Assembly (NCBI GenBank): GCA_951799425.1
Contig: OX637395.1
Location: 7,094,951-7,158,950, forward strand
Length of the DNA: 64,000 nt
Reading direction: 5' to 3'
Origin: Ilex aquifolium
Taxonomy: Eukaryota; Streptophyta; Magnoliopsida; Aquifoliales; Aquifoliaceae
Under the pieces are notes generated by a model. It saw only the letters and a list, made by a program, of their open reading frames with translations, did no database searches and had not been told where the DNA came from. The position numbers and the translations under genes are program-made. This document shows positions 48,001-59,582 of this stretch, piece by piece; positions within the stretch are counted from its first letter, which is position 1, and each line of letters starts with the position of its first letter.

Positions 48001-51000
48001 TACATAAAGACATAAGAGGTTAATAGAGTGACTGTAAGACTGGTGGACAATAGAAAGTGCTCTAAATTATAATCTTTTGAAAAAAATAAGGATCCGTATA
48101 TTTGCGACCCTATTCAAGCCGAGTCAGTGGTTGCTTGAGCTCATCCCATTTGTGAAATGAGCTTAGCTTAAGGACCAGCTCGATTTGTTGGGTTGAGCAA
48201 ATGAACTCAAGCTGAGCTGGAAGTTATCTTGCTTAGTTTGTAGCAGGAGGCGATCAAATTCCCATAATTCTAAGAAAGTAAGGATATCAGAAACTAGTAA
48301 CCTGCATGGGTTCAGTTGTTGAAAAAGTCTGAGGATTAATCCCGCACGTCCTAAATTTTAGTCTTATTGGTTGCATAAAACTCGGGTTTAGCACATACAC
48401 GTGCTTTATGGGTGATTGCGTACATTTTATATTTTCATTGCAGCCATGAGTTTAGAGGGCCCTGTTTAGCATGGTTTTCCATTGCCAAAAAAATACCGAA
48501 TACTAGCAATGGCTATGTGGAGAGTGTGGGTTGTGGTTTGCTTCCTCTTCTCACATTGCTTAGTCAACCCCCATCCCTAGTCCCCCTCTATGCCCCGCCT
48601 TGTGTAGGGGTAACCCAAACCATTCCTGCATGAATTCCTTGTTCTTTTTCTGTTGGCCCTTTGTTAGTTAGTGCTCCTCCTGTGGTGCTCCTATATTCTA
48701 TAATCTTTGAAGTATGAAACTGTATTTTACACAAGGATAATGAAATTCACCTATCGGCTCTGAAAATAAATACGTAAATGACTACATGACAACTTTCTTC
48801 CACAAATAAGACATAAAAGAAAAAGCATGAACTCAGAACTAGAGCATTTGATGAGGTAGCATGTTTGTAGAAACTAGGCCATGAAAGTTAGCCCAAAAAG
48901 AAAAATTGAATGTGTAGGTTTAACATATAGCCATGCTAATATGGTAACAAAGGAAATTTAGCAAACTTTCACCTTAGTCAGGTGGTGGGATCAGGGTAAA
49001 TTAGCATAAACTTGTCCTCAACCCAAATCCGCACCGTCCCCATTGTAGGAACCCTTACTCTTCCCATTATGGGCTGGGTGGGGCGGGTTCCCAATTTACC
49101 TTGGCTTATTGCCATCCCTATATAATTCACATCTTCTATTTTTTTCAAATCTTATGATTTTGCTCCGGTAATTGGCACTTGGCTAGATTCAACTTGTCTT
49201 CCACCAGCAAAAGTTCAAAGGTGGCTTATGTGGTAGTGCTTGAGATGGAATCATGATTGAAATGTGGAATTCCTAATCAGAAATAGGAGACTCCTCTTCT
49301 ACTTTTGGATTTTCTAGAATTTTTACCTTCAGAAATGCTAGGAGAAAAAACTTTACTCTGGCCTATTGTCATCCCTATATAATTCACATCTTCTATTTTT
49401 TTTCAAATCCTATGATTTTGCTCCAGTAATTTGACACTTAGTTAGATTCAACTTGTCTTCCACCGGCAAAAGTTCAAATGTGGCTTATGTGGTAGTGCTT
49501 GAGATGGAATCATGATTGCAATGTGGAATCCCTAATTAGAAATAGGAGACTCCTCTTCTACTTTTGGATCTTTCAGAATTTTTACCTTTTGAAATGCTAG
49601 GAGAAAAAACTTTACTGCTTGGAGGAGTGGAAGTTATTACCTTTTAATTAGTCCAAAAAGTCTACTCAAAATGTATTACGATCAAAGTTGTCAAAAAGTG
49701 TATTGGAAGGCGTATCGTTTTTCAAAAACAGTGCATCGCATATCGTAAGATACGTGCAATTTTAGAAAAGATATTAAAAAATACATATACCTATGACAAA
49801 ATGTTATAATAACATTTCATTGCAATACAAATTTCTCACGTAAAATAATTCATCAATATCAAAATTTAGAGAGTTTTAGTTCTAACATCGAAAGTAACCA
49901 AAGGAGGACACTTTTAACAATCAAACTATTTGCTCCTGCGATGGAACGAATAAAAAAGAAGACTTTTATTTCGTAAAAACTGTAGATGGTGAAACGACAT
50001 CATTTTATTACATAGTGTTTGAAAAATTACTTACAAGTGAAAAGACGAAATTTAAAAGAAATTTTTTTGATCTGTTTTGTCCCGTATTGGACGACTCGTA
50101 CGTATCGCCTGATATATCGGGTGTATCGTATCGTATATCGCATGTTACGATGCAAACTGATACACTTAAGCGATACGTGTCGTTTTCTTCATGTATTGTA
50201 ACGTATCGTATGTATCGTATCGCGTATTGTACGATACTAACAATTATGATTACAATCATAGGCTGTGAGGGGGCATGCATCTAATAATCTATTGCTGAAC
50301 TCAGTATAACAAAGCCTTGTCCCAACATTTTTAGGGTGCATCTAATGTTATAATGAGGTGGTAAATAATGTGATAAGTATTGAATATTGCAGCATGCTTA
50401 TACCAATCGATTGTCCGAGAAAACTGGACTCAAAGGGTTGAAGCAATTTCCTTTTGAGTTTGTAAAGTCTAATTTAATTGCATTCAATTGTTGTGATGGA
50501 AAGCTCGAAGTGATAATCAATTTTTTTGATCCATTTACAATCTTTGGGCTGCATAAGGTAATAATAATAATATGTGTGCTTATTAGTTTTGTTATTAGTT
50601 CATCCATATTCAAAGTGGATTCTTAGTCTTTTTCTGCATTCTTTCTAGAGTCAAGGATTAAATCAGAATCAACGATTAAGAAAACATATATTGGATAGAT
50701 TTATAGGGTTGACACCTTGTAATAGACTTCATACATGGAGAAATGTTGGCTATCAGGGTTCACCAATGAGGTGGATTCATGAACGATTGACAGATGAAAG
50801 AATGGAAACAAAGAAAGCATTTACTCTTATAGCTTGCATCTGTTGGATTTTTGCCTGGTGGTTTTCTCTTGAAATTAACAGAAGTTTGGTAGCTTTGTTG
50901 ACTGATTGTTGGAATATGTTTTTTTTGGATGTTTTTGGTGGAAGTATTCTAGAAGTATTTGTAGAACTGGATAACTCCTCTTTGGACATAAAGATCTGGG

Positions 51001-53772
51001 AATACTGGGAGGAACAACCCCAAACACACGTGATATGTAAGAGGGATTAGGAGGTTCCCTTGTCTTAATTCTCTGTATGGCCAAAACTCTCCAGCAGGTA
51101 TCCACAAAAACTCAACAACAATTGATTATTATGTGGGCAGCTCTTGAGACGAGGTTTTGTCATATAGAAAAGAATCAAGGTTTATCAGAATGATCCAGAG
51201 AAAGTAGACAGCGTGCAAAGACTAAAGAAAGAGCAAATGAATGTGCTATGTAAGAGAGATTAGGGGGTTCCCTTGTCTTAATCCTTTGTAGGGCCAAAAG
51301 TCTCACACCAAGTATCCACAATTTTGTGTGTTGCATTGGTTTAATGTACCGCTCCATTTAACCTTCCTCCCTATATCTCACGCTGGGCTTCCAATGAGTA
51401 AAATAGCAGCATCTTTAATTGCACTGATGCGCTGCAGAGTTTCCATGACATCTTTGTTGTTCCCAGTTGTTAGACTGTTTTGGCTAGTGACTATGATATT
51501 AAGTGCTATGCCCGTGAATGAAACATGGTGTTCTGTTATGACACAATCACAGTGCTCTAACTTAAATCTACTTGTTTAAACATTATTACCAAAGTTGAGG
51601 AATGATTATTCCAAAATTCTTGATTCACAGGCCAAAGCTCCAATATTTAAATGAGTGTTTATGTAAAAGTTTTTCTCTTTTATCTATAAAAGAAAAAGAG
51701 TTTTATTTTTTTCCCTCGAGTGGAAGGGTGTGTTGGAGAATTCAGATTTTGTGTAGATGAATTTCTATATAGATTCATTTTTAACATGTTATAAGTTTGT
51801 CATGACGTTAGTGCTTTAATATTGAAGTAATTCTCTAGTGCAAGGTTTTTCAGTTATGGAACACTTGTGAAATTTAAGTATTTTAATTATATTAAGCACA
51901 AAAATGACCATGTATTTGAGCCCTTGCTAGTGCCTTTCGGTATATTGAGCAACGTGCTCATCTATATTATTTCCCTTCCTCAACTAGTGCTCTCTGACCA
52001 CTGCTTGTATTTGACCTGGTCAAAACAGGCCTCTGAAGGCCATCCCACTCCCACTTGAGTCAGTAATCTAGCAATAAACGTCAACATAAAACCATCAATC
52101 TCAAAGTCTTCTAGATGTATCTAATTAAATAAAACAGCGAGCCCAACTTTAGAGCAAGTGGTACTATTTTCACTTTACGGTTTGATGTGCATCTGCATTC
52201 TCTTGCAGAATGGACAAAGTGATAATGATGTGTTGAAATTGATAACGTTAAATGTAAGGTATAGTGCGTGGGATTTTGTGGTGGAATTTCGTGAACTATC
52301 TAACCATATGATCATATCATGGGTGTTTAAAATGATGAAGCCATGAATGTCCTCACCTGCTTTATTCAGAAAGCATTACTTATTATCTCTAATGACCACA
52401 ACCAAGATGCTCCATATTCATTACCCCAAATAGTGGTAGCTGCTCACATTTATCCCACATCGTCGGTCATGCCTGGAGTACTAAAAGAGCCAAAAAAGGA
52501 ATGTACCAATTTGATGCCATATCTGACTACTTGCTGCCAGGGGCCAGCTTTTAAAATTTGCATTACATTGTAATTCACCCCCTTTCTGTATTTTTATGTT
52601 CAATCTACCGTTTTGCTCCCGTGTTATTTCCTGGATCAGGGCTTGTTGCTTGTTATATTTTTTATTAATTCCTTTGTTCGTGTGACAGATCTCTCCTGAA
52701 GACATACAATGGGAAGGTGAAGAGCCTGGAATCTCTCATCAAGGAGGTTATGGTAGATCAGGTCATGCGATGAATAGATCCATCGGGCGTGATAGTATTC
52801 CAGCTGCAGGAAGAGGTAGGGGGGTGTCAAAAGGTCAATCCAGAAAGGATTTTCCTCCATCACAAAATGGCATAGGGAAGAAGGGTTCGGATGAGATTCA
52901 GTTACTTCATACAGATACTCTACTTAAGGAGGTAAGGGAGAGCAACTTGGTGGATACAAGTATCTCTAAATTCTTGTTTTCTTATAGTTTCTCGTTGTCT
53001 TGTGAACTTTGACAGGTGGAGAAGGTCTTTAGTGCTGGTCATCCGGACCCTCTTGAAATTGAAAAAGCAAAGAAAGTACTGAAGGTCAGAAAAAACAACT
53101 ATGCAGTTTGGTATATTGTGCTTACATTGTCATCAGCTTGCAGGACAAGGTTTAAGGGTTTTTGTGGTGCAGGAGCATGAACAAGCACTCACTGATGCCA
53201 TTGCAAGGCTTGCCGACATTTCTGATGGGGAAAGTGGTACAATTCTGCACAAAGCCCTTTTTATTCTCTGTTAAGCAATGCATAAATTAATTCTTCAAAG
53301 AGTTGGTGTCCCATGTCAGCCATATATAATTGGCTCAAATTTTTCAAGGCCTGTTTGGGTGTCTCAAGCAAAACTTAATTATTTGGATTAATATTCCGTG
53401 TCTCAAAATTTGTAGTTTTTCAGAAATTAATGTGTCATTTTAGGGAATTCCTAAAAACTATGTTGTTGTAATGCTAGTATGTGTGCGTTTTTCAAGCTAC
53501 AGAAGACGAAAGTTCTTTTTTCATACTTTTTACACCTGATGAAGGTCCTTTCAGCTACTAATTTGAGTGTGGACACTGGACCCAAATTTTATTGTATTGG
53601 TTGATGATTTAGGCTTATACATGCCAGCTGATACAGGCGCATTTAGGCCATATGGAAGTTTTACCTGCAACTACCTTTTCAAATAATTTATTTCTAATTC
53701 TGGTAATTATTCTGCTTTGATACAGATGAAGGTGGCCATTTCTTGCATGGGCAACCACTGGACCGAGAATGA
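42056..53772 (+). CDS. EML: EMSY-LIKE protein (ENT domain + Tudor/Agenet domain), ten exons
   Basis: Joined exons: 42056-42083, 45044-45255, 45349-45458, 45566-45818, 45918-46136, 46218-46286, 52689-52931, 53016-53084, 53173-53236, 53726-53772. All introns are GT-AG and phases agree. The total is 1314 nt, 437 residues plus TGA. The start [17 protein letters not shown] is the usual acidic EML N-terminus. Residues about 47-120 form the ENT domain ([17 protein letters not shown] start, helical, ending IRRIREWRQ). Residues about 245-305 form the Tudor/Agenet fold ([43 protein letters not shown]). Residues 380-425 are helical ([20 protein letters not shown]). A basic Ser-rich linker (about 130-200) contains KKQK and RGKKHK, possible nuclear signals. 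EML proteins are nuclear histone-reader-like regulators linked in Arabidopsis to immunity and seed development. Intron 6 is very long. The gene appears intact. Which EML paralog it matches cannot be told here. Confidence 0.95.
42084..45043 (+). other. Intron 1 of the EMSY-like gene
   Basis: A 2960-bp intron after a 28-nt first coding exon. Such a long first intron often carries enhancing signals. A block at about 43244-43440, from GCAGGGGCGAACTCAGAA to GGCCCACCCTTAGTCCTAAG, looks like a plant DNA-element remnant. No other gene was recognised in it. Confidence 0.8.
47750..48240. mobile_element. GAGCTC-rich inverted-repeat element in intron 6
   Basis: The left side has AAGCTCGGCTCAATA and the right side GAGCTTAGCTTAAGGACCAGCTCG in inverse sense. 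This resembles a common plant non-autonomous family. Ends and target duplication are not resolved. Confidence 0.35.
49103..49616. repeat. Tandem duplication of a 257-bp unit in intron 6
   Basis: Unit 49103-49359 (GGCTTATTGCCATCCC...) is followed directly by 49360-49616 (GGCCTATTGTCATCCC...), which is nearly identical along its length. Scattered substitutions show it is not an assembly echo of identical sequence. Confidence 0.9.
49685..50248. mobile_element. hAT-like MITE rich in TATCG words
   Basis: Flanks TACGATCA and TACAATCA match at seven of eight. Ends AAGTTGTCAAAA and the inverse of CTAACAATTATG are weakly inverted. The right third is packed with CGTATCGTATCG in both senses, which produces open stretches on both strands that are not genes. 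Confidence 0.55.
51033..51320. repeat. Direct repeat of about 74 bp in intron 6
   Basis: Copies 51033-51106 and 51247-51320 share TATGTAAGAG.GATTAGG.GGTTCCC and CAAGTATCCACA-like ends. They could be the short LTRs or ends of a small element of about 290 bp. No TSD was recognised. Confidence 0.6.
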
Positions 53773-54955
53773 TGAGGCGATTTTGTGATGGGTGTTAATT
53801 AGATTACCTAACTTTGTCCAAAGGATGGGGAGATGGTGTTGATATTCAAATGGCACGATGTCTTCTGATGAGTGGTAAGATGTTGAATGTCACACTGGAT
53901 TGTGGGGGGTTTTGTTGTATAAAGTCGGTTTCAAATCATGCTTTCCCCAGCATTGAGTTAATGTAGGCCTTTGTTCACTTACAGTAGGGCTGATTGGTAG
54001 CAGAGTTGACATCTTCTTTAATTAATAGGTGGATATTTGTGTAAAATTATTTGAGTAGGCATTACTGTGATCATGTAAAAAGTTCTTGTTTACAAGTGCA
54101 TTATGATGGGTTTCTTTGTCTTGGTTTTCCTTTTATTTTTCGAGTATCGACGATTACGATTACAACAAAACTGCTGTGAGCAGATGTGGTGGCATATCAT
54201 TTCATCTTCTACGATTGCAGTTCCTTCAATTTGCAACTTAGGGCAAAAAAGCACAGAAACAGTCTATTCGTGTGCGGGTTAAGGTTGCGTATTTGATTTC
54301 TCAATGATTACTAGTTAAGGGTTTCAAAACGTAATGTCAATATTTAATAATCACTCCTTTCATTTCACCTCCCTAATGTTCGATGGCAAAGTCTAGTTCA
54401 TGCAATGTCTATGTGATTGGGTGTTGATTCCCTCCAAATTTTCTTTTTACAATGATTAAAAACCCCTTATATCCCTCTCTCTCTCTCTCTCTCTCTCTCT
54501 ATGAAAAGATACTCCTGGAAAAAACCCAGAAAGAACTCGGCAGCTAAAAACCAAACTTACTAGAAAAAAGATGAGAATGTTGGTAGGGTCTTCCTTTGCA
54601 ACCATCCCTGGAAAGCCAAGGTGTGGTCGTAGGAGTGAAAGGTTGTAGTACTTCGAGTGATAAAGGAGATAGTGATTGAGGAGGATATTCAAATTAGGGA
54701 ATTAGAGTAGTTTGAGAATCACCCAATTAAAAATACTGTTTGGGGAAAGATAGTGTTCAAATTGACTTGGAAGGAGAGATCAATGATAACAGGGTGAAGG
54801 AGATCAATTGCGTTGCATGGGAGAGCTTTGCTTTGCTTTCCATCCCAGCCTTCTAATTATTCTCATTTTTGAAGGATATAGTAGATGTTTTAGCTGTGAA
54901 AATCATTCATATCCTTGATGTTAATTTCTTTCTAAGTTTCTTTACTTATACTCTT
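53773..54955 (+). other. 3' flank of the EMSY-like gene
   Basis: The 3' UTR follows TGA at 53770-53772 and probably ends before about 54150. No decisive polyadenylation signal can be chosen. A (CT)13 run lies at 54475-54501. The rest has no recognised feature. Confidence 0.5.
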
Positions 54956-56750
54956 TGTGAAAGAAAAGAATAGAAAGTGAATATCATTTGTATAATACTT
55001 TGGTATAATCTATAATATACATGAGGAGAGCACGAACGGTATCAAGAATATGACGATGTTTGCGCTCAACACGTTCATTTTGTTAAGATGTGTCAGGACA
55101 AGAACGATGAGGAATGGTACCATGTTGATTGAGAAAATTAATGAAGGTGTCATCTCTATATTCCATGGCATTATCAGATTTAAAAGACTTTAATGGTTTG
55201 TGAGAATTGAGCTTGGACCATTTTTGACAAAAATTATAATAAATTTGTGGCAATTGAGATCGACTTTGTAAAAGATAAATCCAACTGAAACGAGAATAGT
55301 CATCAATAACAATGACAAAACATTTTGACCCTCCCATAGTGATGGTTGGTGCAGGCCCCAAAATATCAGAATGAACTAAATGAAAATGGGCAGAAGACAA
55401 AGAGTTCCTGTTACTAAAAGGTAAAGCTGGCTATTTTGTAAGTTTACAAGACAAACAATCAAGTTGTTTACTGTGAACATGCCTTAATTGACCACTGGAA
55501 ATTAAAGACTATAGACCATTTGAAGAAACATGACCCAGATGGGAATGCCAAAAATTGAAATGAGAGTTGGTCGGAGTGGAAACAACAAGAGTAGAAAGGA
55601 CAGAAGAAAATAGTCGTTGTGGAAGACAAAGATTGATAAGTTCAAATAAACCTCCATGCTTATGGCCTATTCCAAGGGTCTGTACTATTCGCGGATCTTG
55701 GACAATACAACCAGTATAAAAGGATAAAACAGTGAATCCGAGGGCACAAAGTTAACCCACAGATATGAGATTGAGAGTAAGATTAGGTATGTGATAAGTA
55801 TGGGGAAGTGACATATGGGATGTAGATATATGTCCACCGTGATTGACATGCATATGTGAGCCATCTGTAGTGTGAATGGGTGGGATAGAACCAACCGATT
55901 GTGTAAAAGAAAACAATGATTCTTCAGGGCTCATGTGATTAGAGCATGTAGAGTCAAAGAACCAAGATGATTTACTTGAAGTGACAGAAAAAACAGTAGA
56001 AGATGGATTAACTGATGCAGAAAAAACTTTTTTAAGGATAGTCGCAAGATTTATCGGCACTGAAAATCGAAGAAAGAGACTTTCGAGGATAAGAGTCATT
56101 GATAGTAGAAACAGCAGTGTGAGAAACAGGCATAGGCTTGTCGTTGGACTAATTGCTAGACTTATACTGTTGGTTTGTGTTAGGTCTGGCATTCTTTGGT
56201 GCATTATGGTACACATTTTGTGGACAGTTACTCAAATAGTGACTTGAGCTTTTTTTGTGATACAACTTACAAACTTGGGTAAGACAATTGAAGATAGTAT
56301 GACCAGTCTTGTGACAATATGAGCAGTGAGACTATGTCATATTAGATAGTATCATAGTGGATTCGGATGACCAGTGAACTGTTCGGGAACAGATCGAAAC
56401 GTCGCTGGAGGATGGCATGGGGGAGGGGGGGATCGTAACGTCATCGGAGGATGGCAAGAAGGTTGTCGGAGGATGGTTGGGGACAGATCGTAACATCGCT
56501 GGAGGATGGCTGGAGGATGCCCGGAGTTCTGATCTCTCGTAAGACAACCACATAGCCTACTATCCTTGACTAGAAGGATTCACGAGTCTAGACTCTGATA
56601 CAATGTGAAAGAAGAGAATAGAATAGAAAATGAATATTGATTGTATATTTCTTTGGTGTAATCTATAATATACATGAGGAGGTGTTATTTAGTGAGATTT
56701 TCTAATTTAATCGGAGTGAGACAAATATATTATCATTATATACATTAACA
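54956..56750 (-). mobile_element. Deleted Ty1/copia element
   Basis: Minus orientation. The 5' LTR at 56604-56750 begins TGTTAATG and ends CTTCTTTCACA. The primer site TTGTATCAGAGTC lies directly after it (56591-56603). A partial 3' LTR copy lies at 54956-55021 (CTTTCACA end). Flanks CTCTG (56751) and CTCTT (54951-54955) match at four of five. Reverse transcriptase and RNase H are absent, removed together with the start of the 3' LTR. Confidence 0.8.
55083..56216 (-). pseudogene. copia gag/protease/integrase remnant
   Basis: On the minus strand 56216-55752 encodes a gag end and a protease-like segment (WFFDSTCSNHMS, where the usual DSGAS active site has become DSTCS), followed by YHIPNLTLNLISVG. 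Bases 55400-55083 encode part of the integrase core (HLVHSDILGPAP, VIDDYSRFSW, SFKSDNAMEY). The frames are broken between them, and the final integrase and all RT are gone. Not functional. Confidence 0.8.
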
Positions 56751-56896
56751 CTCTGGATGTTTTTTTGAGTTGTTGGTTATTGTCCCCATAGTCAGAGAAG
56801 GATATACTTGCACAGTGGAGTGATTATTAGGTGATAATGTATGAAAAAAACTATTGGTTTTTGGGTTTGATTACGACATTGCTTTGGCAATGGGGT

Positions 56897-56917
56897 GGGG
56901 GGGGGGGGGGGGGGGGG
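56897..56917 (+). repeat. (G)21 homopolymer
   Basis: Twenty-one consecutive G residues within a wider G-rich stretch. It could form a quadruplex, and its true length may be uncertain because long G runs sequence poorly. Confidence 0.85.
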
Positions 56918-57205
56918 AGGATGGCCAGGGTTGGAGGTGGGTTGGTGTGTTGTGTTTCAACGGTGGCTATTGTGGTAATAATGAATTGTTGAAAGAGTAG
57001 AAGGAAGAAGAAACGGTCTCGTCAATTCATGTTTCTGTTACAGAGTTAGTCATTTCACTTCATTACAAAATCACATTATGAGTATAATATCAAATGTCAA
57101 GAAGGTAGAGTGAAATCTTGCCACAGAGAAGTAAAAAAGTAATTACCCCCCTTTTTTTTTTTTAATTATAGAAATGAGTTTCGAAACGCTGCGTGCAATG
57201 GTTTT

Positions 57206-57419
57206 ATTTTTTATTTTTGGTTTAACAGTTAGGAGTGTTTAGATCAGTTTACGAATACTTCGACTAATCTCTTCCCTGGTTCGGTTAAAGATAGGTTATT
57301 CACGTTGGGATTAAGGTATTCATGAGGGATAATTTCCCAACAGGTTATTAAGATTCAAACTTAAGACTTTTGAGTTTATAACTCGTTTCAATTACTACTT
57401 GAGTCACCCTCCGGGTTGA
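57206..57419 (-). mobile_element. tRNA-derived SINE, same family as 19791-20015
   Basis: The minus strand starts AACCCGGAGGGTGACTCAAGT (A-box-like), has AGTTTGAATCTTAATAA (B-box-like) and a tail GATTAGTCGAAGT...AAATAAAAAATAAAA. Target duplication CAATGGTTTT is perfect (57196-57205 and 57420-57429). Confidence 0.8.
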
Positions 57420-57461
57420 CAATGGTTTTCATGTAGTCATGCTAAAAATGTAATGTAATAA

Positions 57462-57620
57462 GAGAAATATTATGTAACACAAATTTCCATCCCAAATGAT
57501 GGGGAACCATCGGATGAGTGGGTTTCATCAACTTTTTTAAATGGAACCCACTGATTCAATAGTCTCTCTTTATTTGAGATACAAATTTAGGTTACAAATT
57601 TAAATTGCATAGCATTGCTC
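57462..57620. mobile_element. MULE-type MITE, 9-bp TSD
   Basis: Perfect 9-bp duplication ATGTAATAA (57453-57461 and 57621-57629). TIRs GAGAAATATTATGTAACAC and the inverse of TTGCATAGCATTGCTC. Same length (159 bp) and interior words as 20201-20359. Confidence 0.85.
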
Positions 57621-57883
57621 ATGTAATAAAGCCTCAAAACTTAGTTAATTTCTACTTCAAGTAACTGGTGTTCAAGAAAAAAAAAAAAACTTCAAGTAAC
57701 TTGAAAACTAAAACGTTTCGGGAAAGATTGCACATCCTTCAATTCCAATTTGCGCTCTGTTTTGCAGTTCTGTTTGCCACAATTTATGACTTTCAAACCC
57801 ATGATTTGTTTTTCTGATAGGAGATCCACTGGCAAATCTTTGGAAAAAGATCGTGGAAAGTGATAGATCATCTAACTCAAAAT

Positions 57884-58192
57884 TGGGGAAATCTCACTTT
57901 ATATTCCAAAAGTTTTATGTTTTTTTTATTTTGTACCCTTAAAAAATAAATTTTTTTATATTGCACCCTTAATGTATTAAAAATATTGTAATGTGATTCT
58001 TCCACTAACTTCCGTTGTTTATTTCGTCAAAACTTATCTTATTGACGTTGATGGTATGAATAATGAAAATTAACAGAAGAGTTAGATTACAATAATTTTA
58101 ATACATTAAGGGTACAATGTGAAAAATCTAATTTTTAAGTATGCCGTAATTTTTTTTAAAATTTTTTGAAGTGTAAAGCACAATTCACCCCT
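57884..58192. mobile_element. MITE-like element (GGGTGAATT family)
   Basis: The right end CAATTCACCCC is the inverse of the GGGTGAATT end seen at 19191. The interior has paired 'acattaagggtacaatgtg' and 'tgcacccttaatgtatt' in inverse sense. Confidence 0.5.
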
Positions 58193-58220
58193 CAAAATAA
58201 ATGTTAAGCATATAAACAAA

Positions 58221-58436
58221 TGTTGGGGAAGTCCTACTCACTCCTGTAGGATACAAGCTTTTTTTACAACCTCCCTAATGGGGACTCATTAAATAAACAG
58301 AAAGTTATACATATCGAAAAATTCAAATGGGTAAGAGATTTTATTCATCGACTACCCAAGGTCAGTTTATATATTTAAAGGGCTATTCACTCATTGTCAA
58401 TTAGTTATGAGTTAGATTCTCTAACATGGTATCAAA
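58221..58436 (+). mobile_element. LTR and primer site of a small copia/TRIM-like element
   Basis: TGTTGGGGAAGTCC...CTCTAACA (216 bp) is followed at once by TGGTATCAAAGT, a methionine-tRNA-type primer site. Only about 100 bp of interior and a possible truncated second LTR (from 58549) follow, so it is TRIM-like or heavily truncated. Confidence 0.65.
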
Positions 58437-58750
58437 GTAAAAAATCTTTAGGTTTGAATCATACCCGACCTTCCCTCTTATAACACCAAAACAAAAAACA
58501 ATCACGTGAATGGATCATCTAAAGAGCGACCACACATGAAAGGGAGTATTAAATAAATATTTATGTTATTCAACAAGATTCAATAGCAAATCCTTCAATT
58601 TTTTAAAATTATAGCATTTGATCAGATGACCTGCACAAATGCGTTATCAAACGGTACATTACACCTTAACTTCGGATTGAGTTTCAAATTTGAACTGTAA
58701 ATTGTAATTGAGTTCGATATTAAGTTTAGATGTCTTCTAATATTTTGTAG

Positions 58751-59105
58751 GTTACAGTGATCCTTGAAGATGAACGGCAATATGAAGGTGATATTTTAGT
58801 TGGGGCGGATGGGATCTGGTCCAATGTATAACAAACATAAGACCATACATCAGAGAAAACTCTGTTCTTACTCAATGGCTTCTCTTCAGTACCTCAGTTC
58901 TTGTAGTCACCACCAGCATTGTATTAGATCACATGAAAGGCTCGAGAGCAGGTGAGAGGTGAGGGTAGGGGTCGTGGTCCGATTCAACTGTCCAGTAATG
59001 CCATGGCAGTGTTGGAAGCCATTGATAAGGATGTCGTGAGGCGGATTGTGGAAGCAGCTGGTTGCATTACCGGCAATAGGATCAATGGCTTTGCCGAAGG
59101 CCTTA
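58751..59105 (+). pseudogene. Scrambled ZEP-like fragment (copy C): exon 3 ahead of exon 1
   Basis: Bases 58751-58825 are exon 3 of the ZEP-like gene (75 nt as in copy B, VTVILEDERQYEGD, GADGIW) with acceptor TTTTGTAG and donor GTATAA. Next comes 5' leader sequence, then ATG at 58875 (MASLQYLSSCSHHQHC) and exon 1 from RGEGRGRGPIQLSSNAM to NRINGFAEG, running into intron 1 sequence at about 59105. About 115 bp of exon 1, including the FAD-binding GGGIGG, is deleted and a stop follows the start peptide. The exon order 3-1 fits the joint of two truncated copies. Not functional. Confidence 0.85.
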
Positions 59106-59109
59106 TGTC

Positions 59110-59540
59110 TGAATTTTGAGTGTTAATGTTTTGTAAGTTGTGGTTGTTGTTGACTTGTTTTGTTCAGTTTTTCTTGTTCTTGACTTGTTAAAGTTCTAGG
59201 AACGTCTTAATAATATTGCAAAAAGAATGATCTTTCTCTAGCTTTATATGCTAGAGAAAGATCTAAATATTAGATGAAAGGCCTTAATTCCCCTTGTTCG
59301 AAACCTACGAAACATCTCGGTATTTGACAAATAAGAAATGAAATATAAGGCGAGTTTCTATGATGCAGCATTTCCAAAACTTTCCTTCATTTTTCTTCTA
59401 AACAAAGTAGATCCAACTCAAACTCTTTTATCCAATATGATACTTTCCGTTAAAAATCAAAAGGAGGCTTATAGAAAATTATTTCTTTACATTAATATTG
59501 TTAGACTATGACATGTATGAATGCTCCAAGCTTTTGTTTG

Positions 59541-59582
<42 letters not shown>

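Larger units (their letters stand above)
46287..52688 (+). other. Intron 6 of the EMSY-like gene, 6.4 kb
   Basis: It separates the Tudor core (exon 6, ...WVNLSE) from its C-terminal part (exon 7, [10 protein letters not shown]) and is by far the longest intron. It holds a GAGCTC-rich inverted element (about 47750-48240), a tandem duplication (49103-49616), a hAT-like element (49685-50248) and a 74-bp direct repeat (51033-51106, 51247-51320). No intervening exon was needed to keep frame. Confidence 0.85.

Noticed and set aside
50008..50284. Overlapping open stretches of 60-90 codons on both strands in intron 6
   Set aside because: They follow from the TATCG-rich palindromic part of a hAT-like element.
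50691..51050. 119-codon plus-strand open stretch in EMSY-like intron 6
   Set aside because: No recognisable domain, poor codon character and inside an intron; might be a LINE scrap, but not supportable.
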